Shown: positions 14,152 through 17,680 of the stretch, in pieces | Layout of the letters: every line of letters begins with the position of its first letter | Numbering within the stretch: position 1 is the first letter of the stretch | Source of the DNA: Betaproteobacteria bacterium | GTDB lineage: Bacteria > Pseudomonadota > Gammaproteobacteria > Burkholderiales > SG8-41 | Length of the DNA: 17,680 nucleotides | Assembly: GCA_016177355.1 (NCBI GenBank) | Contig: JACOVL010000053.1 | Location: 1 to 17,680 of the forward strand | Reading direction: 5' to 3' | Made by a program: the position numbers and the translations under genes | Notes under the pieces: model-generated | Database searches by the model: none | Told to the model about the DNA's origin: nothing | What the model saw: only the letters and a program-made list of their open reading frames with translations

Positions 14152-15732
14152 ATGAAGACCGTTACCGCCGGACAATTGAAGGATATGCTGCACGGCGGCG
14201 GGGAAATCGCGCTGCTCGACGTGCGCGAGGCGGGCCAGTTCGGGGAATCGCACCTGCTGTTCGCCACGCCGCTGCCTTACAGCCGCCTCGAGCTCGATAT
14301 CACCACGCTCGTGCCGCGCCGGTCCGTCCGGATCGTGCTCTGCGACGACGGCGCATCGGGCGTGGCTGCGCTTGCAGCCGGGCGGCTGCAAGCCCTGGGA
14401 TATGAGGATACCGCGCTGCTCGAAGGCGGCAACCCGTCATGGTCGGCGGCGGGTTACGGGCTCTACAAGGGCGTCAACGTGCCGAGCAAGGCGTTCGGCG
14501 AGCTGGTGGAACATGAATACGGCACGCCGCGCATCACGGCACAGGAACTCGCCCGCATGAAGGCCGCGGGCGAGGACCTCGTGATCCTCGACGGACGCCC
14601 GTACTCCGAATACAACAGGATGAACATTCCGGGCGGCATCTGCTGCCCAAACGCGGAACTGCCCTACCGCGTTTCGAGCATGGTCGGGAACCCCAAGACG
14701 AAAATCATCGTCAATTGCGCCGGCCGCACGCGCAGCATCCTGGGGGCGCAGACGCTCATCAATTTCGGCGTGCCGAACCCGGTGTACGCGCTGGAGAACG
14801 GCACCCAGGGCTGGGTGCTCGCCGATTTCGAGCTCGAGCGCGGGGCCTCTCGCAAGTATCCGGAAAAAGTAGATGAGGCGGTCTTGCCCGCGTTGCGGGT
14901 GGCCGCGAATAGCCTCATGGAGCGCCATGGCGCCGGGACCGTCACGGCGAAAGACGTGGCAGCCTGGTTGCGCGACCCGGGCCGCTCGACTTACCTGCTC
15001 GACGTGCGCACGCCCGAGGAATTCGCGGCCGGCTCGCTGCCCGGCGCCGTCCACGCGCCGGGTGGCCAGCTCGTCCAGGCAACCGATCAATGGGTGGGCG
15101 TGCGCAATGCCCGCATCGTTCTGATCGACGGCGAGGACGTGCGCGCGCCCGTCGTCGCGAGCTGGCTGAGACAACTGGGCTGCGATGCGTACGCGCTCGC
15201 GGGCGGAATCCGTTCCGGGCTCAAGGGACGGCCGGCCGCGAAGCCCCGCCTGCCGGTCTTGCCCGGGGTCTCCGCCGCGGACCTGAAGCGCGCGCTGGAT
15301 GCCCGTGCCTGCCCGGTGTTCGACCTGGGCGCGAGCATGGCCTTCCGCAAGGCGCACATCCCCGGCAGCCGCTGGAGCATCCGGCCCCGCCTTGCCGCCG
15401 CGGCGCGGAACACGAAAGGCGCCGTCGTGCTGGCCGCGGACGACGCCGATGTCGCGCGCCTCGCGGCAACCGATCTCATCGAAGCGGGGATGAAGGACGT
15501 GAAGTTGCTCGACGGCGGCATCACCGCCTGGAACCGGGCGGGCTACCCGACGGAATCGTCATCCGATACGCCACCCGACGCCGAGTGCATCGACTACCTC
15601 TTCTTCGTCCACGACCGGCACGCCGGCAAGCGCGCGGCGATGCGGCAGTACCTCGCGTGGGAGACCGGCCTCATCGCCCAACTCGACGAGCAGGACCGCA
15701 ACGCGTTCCGCGTCGGCGCGACGCGACGGTGA
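14152..15732 (+). CDS. four-domain rhodanese (sulfurtransferase-like) protein
   Basis: This 526-residue cytoplasmic protein (no signal peptide) has four tandem rhodanese-like domains, at roughly residues 4-105, 127-228, 264-358 and 373-467. Each ends in the typical pattern of a strand, a Gly-rich turn and W/G-x-x-G. The active-loop cysteine is present in domains 1 (LCDDGAS, C64) and 2 (VNCAGRTRS, C189), but replaced in domain 3 (LIDGEDVR) and domain 4 (LAADDADV). The first two could bind persulfide sulfur while the last two are probably structural or substrate-binding. A C-terminal extension (DYLFFVHDRHAGKRAAMRQY then LAWETGLIAQLD) follows. The upstream permease is 11 nt away, indicating an operon. 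The frame stays open far upstream (to 13606), but that is an overlap of the permease gene. Physiological donor and acceptor are unknown. Confidence 0.9.
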   Translation: MKTVTAGQLKDMLHGGGEIALLDVREAGQFGESHLLFATPLPYSRLELDITTLVPRRSVRIVLCDDGASGVAALAAGRLQALGYEDTALLEGGNPSWSAAGYGLYKGVNVPSKAFGELVEHEYGTPRITAQELARMKAAGEDLVILDGRPYSEYNRMNIPGGICCPNAELPYRVSSMVGNPKTKIIVNCAGRTRSILGAQTLINFGVPNPVYALENGTQGWVLADFELERGASRKYPEKVDEAVLPALRVAANSLMERHGAGTVTAKDVAAWLRDPGRSTYLLDVRTPEEFAAGSLPGAVHAPGGQLVQATDQWVGVRNARIVLIDGEDVRAPVVASWLRQLGCDAYALAGGIRSGLKGRPAAKPRLPVLPGVSAADLKRALDARACPVFDLGASMAFRKAHIPGSRWSIRPRLAAAARNTKGAVVLAADDADVARLAATDLIEAGMKDVKLLDGGITAWNRAGYPTESSSDTPPDAECIDYLFFVHDRHAGKRAAMRQYLAWETGLIAQLDEQDRNAFRVGATRR

Positions 15733-15754
15733 CGGGATTGCCCGCGGGTTGACG

Positions 15755-16726
15755 CTAGTTGACGGTCAACTTGAGATCGCGGACGACCTTCCCCCACTTC
15801 TGGTGCTCGACCTTCAAGAACTCTCCGAAGGTCGCGGGGTCGGTCGCGACGATATCGGTGCCCACCCGGTCGAACGCGGTCTTGATCTCGGGCGTCTGGA
15901 GCAGCTTTGACACTTCCTGGTGCAGGCGCTTGACGGCGACCGCCGGGGTGCCGCGCGGCACGAGCAACCCGGTCCACAGCGCCGCGTCGTAGCCCGGGAT
16001 GGTTTCCGCGATGCTGGGAATGTCCGGCAGCTCCGGCGAGCGCTTCGCGGTCGTCACCGCGATGATGCGGAGCAGCCCCGCCTTGTGCTGCGGGAGGATG
16101 CTCGAGAGGCCGAGGCAGCCGATCTTGACCTGGCCGCCCAGCAGGTCGGCGCGCACCGGCCCGCTGCCCTTGTACGGGATGTGCACGATGTTGATGTTGG
16201 CCATGCTGGCGAACATCGCCTGGAACAGGTGCATCGCGCCTCCCTGGCCCGAAGAAGCGTAGTTGTGCTTGCCGGGCTCCTTCTTCGCCAGCGCAATCAG
16301 GTCTTTGACCGATTTGACGCCCAGCGAGGGATGCACTACCAGGCCGTAGGGCTGGCTGCCGATCTGCATGACCGGTGCGAAGTCCTTCTGCGCGTCGTAC
16401 GGCACCTTCTTGTACAGATTCGGCACGATGGCGTGGGGCGACCCCGTGGCGAGCACCGTGTAGCCGTCGGGAGTCGACTTCGCGGCGATATCCGTCCCGA
16501 TCATGCTTCCCGCGCCGGTGCGGTTGTCGATCACCACCTGCTGGCCGAGAACGTCGGGCAGCTTCGCCGCGACGATGCGAATCACGACGTCGGTCGAACC
16601 GCCCGCCCCGAACGGAATGATCATGCGCACCGGCTTGCTGGGATAGGGCTGCGCGAACGCCGCTCCCGCCGCAACCAGCCATCCCCCTGCCATCCAAAGC
16701 AATGAGCTGAGAAAAATGCGTTGCAT
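15755..16726 (-). CDS. Bug/TctC-family tripartite tricarboxylate transporter substrate-binding protein
   Basis: This 323-residue periplasmic binding protein captures organic acids or related small molecules. The start is fixed by AAGGAGGAG immediately before ATG 16726, and a signal peptide with AFA before QPYP follows. Family motifs are YPSKPVRMIIPFGAGGSTDV, GQQVVIDNRTGAGSMIG, STPDGYTVLATGS, HIPYKGSGPVRADLLGGQV and LPDIPSIAETIPGYDAALW. An in-frame extension upstream to 16972 is not real, since it ignores this strong ribosome binding site and signal peptide. No TctA/TctB membrane genes are near, as is usual for the many orphan Bug proteins in betaproteobacteria. The ligand cannot be told. It converges on the rhodanese gene with 22 bp between. 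Confidence 0.93.
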   Translation of the reverse strand: MQRIFLSSLLWMAGGWLVAAGAAFAQPYPSKPVRMIIPFGAGGSTDVVIRIVAAKLPDVLGQQVVIDNRTGAGSMIGTDIAAKSTPDGYTVLATGSPHAIVPNLYKKVPYDAQKDFAPVMQIGSQPYGLVVHPSLGVKSVKDLIALAKKEPGKHNYASSGQGGAMHLFQAMFASMANINIVHIPYKGSGPVRADLLGGQVKIGCLGLSSILPQHKAGLLRIIAVTTAKRSPELPDIPSIAETIPGYDAALWTGLLVPRGTPAVAVKRLHQEVSKLLQTPEIKTAFDRVGTDIVATDPATFGEFLKVEHQKWGKVVRDLKLTVN

Positions 16727-16754
16727 GTCTCCTCCTTCTGGTTTTATCGGCACT

Positions 16755-16783
16755 AGTCTAGCGTAGGCGGCGGAAATCCCCAA
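16755..16783 (-). promoter_or_regulatory. probable promoter of the Bug protein gene
   Basis: On the minus strand, -35 TTGGGG (16778-16783), a 17-bp spacer and -10 TAGACT (16755-16760) end 28 bp before the ATG. The hexamers match the sigma70 consensus only partly (3/6 and 4/6), but spacing and position are right. Confidence 0.4.
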
Positions 16784-16825
16784 GTGGTTCCCCCTGTCCC
16801 GCGACGGGCCCCTTGCCCGCACCGC

Positions 16826-16835
16826 ATGGTACCAT
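16826..16835. promoter_or_regulatory. 10-bp palindrome in the divergent Bug/hydrolase region
   Basis: ATGGTACCAT is a perfect 10-bp palindrome 26 bp upstream of the hydrolase ATG and upstream of the Bug promoter. It may be an operator, but a palindrome this short can occur by chance. Confidence 0.25.
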
Positions 16836-16861
16836 CGGACGGAATACCCTGAGGAGGCAAC

Positions 16862-17674
16862 ATGAGCGACAGCCCCACACCCATCCGCTTCACGGGGGCC
16901 CTTGGAACCCGGCTCGCCGCCCGTCTCGATTCGCCGCCCGGAGAACCCCTCGCATTCGCGCTGTTCGCGCACTGCTTCACTTGCTCGAAGGACACGCTGG
17001 CGGCCTCGCGCATCAGCGCGGCGCTCACCGCGCGCGGGATCGCGGTGTTGCGCTTCGACTTCACGGGGCTGGGCGGCAGCGAGGGTGATTTCGCCAACAC
17101 CAATTTTTCATCCAATGTCGCCGATCTGGTCGCCGCAGCCGCCTGGCTGAGACAAAACCACAAGGCGCCGGCCATCCTCATCGGCCACAGCCTGGGCGGG
17201 GCGGCGGTGCTCGCCGCTGCGCGCGAGATTCCCGAAGCAGCCGCGGTCGCGACCATAGGGGCGCCTTACGACCCCGGCCACGTCAGGCAATTGCTGGCCC
17301 CGGCCATCGCGGAGATCGAGGCCGCCGGCGAAGCGGAAGTGGACCTTGCCGGGCGCAAATTCCGCATCAAGAAGCAATTCCTCCAGGACATCGGCGGCCG
17401 GGAGAGCCGCGACGCGATTGCGTCTCTGCGCAAGGCGCTGCTCGTCTTCCATTCGCCGCGCGACACCACCGTGAGCGTGGACAATGCCGCCCGGATCTTC
17501 ATGGCGGCGAAGCATCCCAAGAGCTTCGTTTCGCTGGACGACGCCGACCACCTGCTGACTCGCAAGGAGGACGCCCACTACGTCGCGGCGGTGCTCGCGG
17601 CATGGGCAAGCCGCTATATCGGCGCGCCGGTCTCGGAAGTGGTCATTCCGACACGGTTGACGGACACGGCGTAA
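16862..17674 (+). CDS. alpha/beta hydrolase (hydrolase half of hydrolase-OsmC type proteins)
   Basis: This 270-residue cytoplasmic alpha/beta-hydrolase has the nucleophile elbow GHSLGG (Ser110) and candidate Asp201 (HSPRDTTV) and His230 (DADHLLTR) completing the triad. ALFAHCFTCSKD, AVLRFDFTGLGGSEGDFANT and HPKSFVSLDDADHLLTR are strikingly like the N-terminal half of the hydrolase-OsmC fusion proteins common in proteobacteria. Here a TAA stop follows SEVVIPTRLTDTA, six bases before the window ends, so the OsmC half is not fused. It could be a separate gene just outside, or absent. GAGGAGG 5 nt before the ATG fixes the start. It is divergent from the Bug gene. The substrate is unknown; in the fusions a role in peroxide or electrophile defence is suspected from the OsmC half. 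Confidence 0.9.
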   Translation: MSDSPTPIRFTGALGTRLAARLDSPPGEPLAFALFAHCFTCSKDTLAASRISAALTARGIAVLRFDFTGLGGSEGDFANTNFSSNVADLVAAAAWLRQNHKAPAILIGHSLGGAAVLAAAREIPEAAAVATIGAPYDPGHVRQLLAPAIAEIEAAGEAEVDLAGRKFRIKKQFLQDIGGRESRDAIASLRKALLVFHSPRDTTVSVDNAARIFMAAKHPKSFVSLDDADHLLTRKEDAHYVAAVLAAWASRYIGAPVSEVVIPTRLTDTA

Positions 17675-17680
17675 TATTCC

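Noticed and set aside
15741..15771. Short palindromes (CCCGCGGG and AGTTGACGGTCAACT) between the rhodanese and Bug genes as a bidirectional terminator
   Set aside because: The second lies mostly in the Bug coding sequence and neither is followed by a T run. They are too weak to call.
16727..16972. Longer start for the Bug protein
   Set aside because: The strong AAGGAGGAG site and the signal peptide both fix the start at 16726, and the extra residues are not protein-like.
1..17680. CRISPR array, insertion sequence, toxin-antitoxin or phage genes
   Set aside because: No regularly spaced repeats, transposase, integrase or small paired toxin/antitoxin frames were found on either strand.

Overview
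The window looks like chromosomal DNA of a betaproteobacterium. I base this on the rrn leader motifs, the trpS-scpA-scpB neighbourhood, a Bug/TctC-type binding protein, the RhlE sequence and the high GC content. No phage, transposon, plasmid or CRISPR signature was seen. The species cannot be named from the sequence alone.

Left edge (1-262), minus strand: a strong-looking promoter (TTGACT, 18 bp, TATAAT, with A-tracts upstream) drives an initiator tRNA-fMet. One nucleotide after its CCA end comes an rrn boxA antitermination element and a typical 16S leader running off the left edge. A 16S rRNA gene should therefore start just outside the window, with the tRNA inside the rrn leader transcript.

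283-6046, minus strand: a complete tripartite RND efflux operon in the order TolC-like outer membrane channel, periplasmic adaptor and MdtB/MdtC/AcrB-like pump, with overlapping or near-touching genes. The operon runs directly into the rrn promoter with no visible terminator. By eye its base composition is less GC-rich than the right half of the window.

6257-10261: a secreted PQQ-dependent aldose-type sugar dehydrogenase (plus strand) converges on the minus-strand housekeeping group trpS, scpA, scpB. trpS ends in a good intrinsic terminator. TrpS carries four cysteines spaced almost like the Fe-S site described for the Thermotoga maritima enzyme.

10508-13317: a small four-helix membrane protein made of two tandem copies of one module is read from a TTG start with a strong Shine-Dalgarno sequence. 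It converges, 1 nt apart, on an HNH endonuclease-family gene. The HNH gene is divergent from an RhlE-type DEAD-box RNA helicase. A perfect 17-bp palindrome precedes the HNH gene, and a long imperfect hairpin built of 8-bp repeats follows the helicase.

13400-15732: a sulfur-handling pair, a TauE/SafE (TSUP) permease followed 11 nt later by a four-domain rhodanese protein in which only the first two domains keep the catalytic cysteine.

15755-17674: an orphan Bug/TctC-type solute-binding protein (minus) and a divergent alpha/beta hydrolase (plus). The hydrolase resembles the N-terminal half of known hydrolase-OsmC fusions but ends in a stop codon without the OsmC half.

Most of the window is recognisable. 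No convincing wholly new multi-gene system was found. The best leads are the tRNA-fMet/rrn leader arrangement, the TrpS cysteine cluster, the duplicated membrane protein and the degenerate tandem rhodanese.
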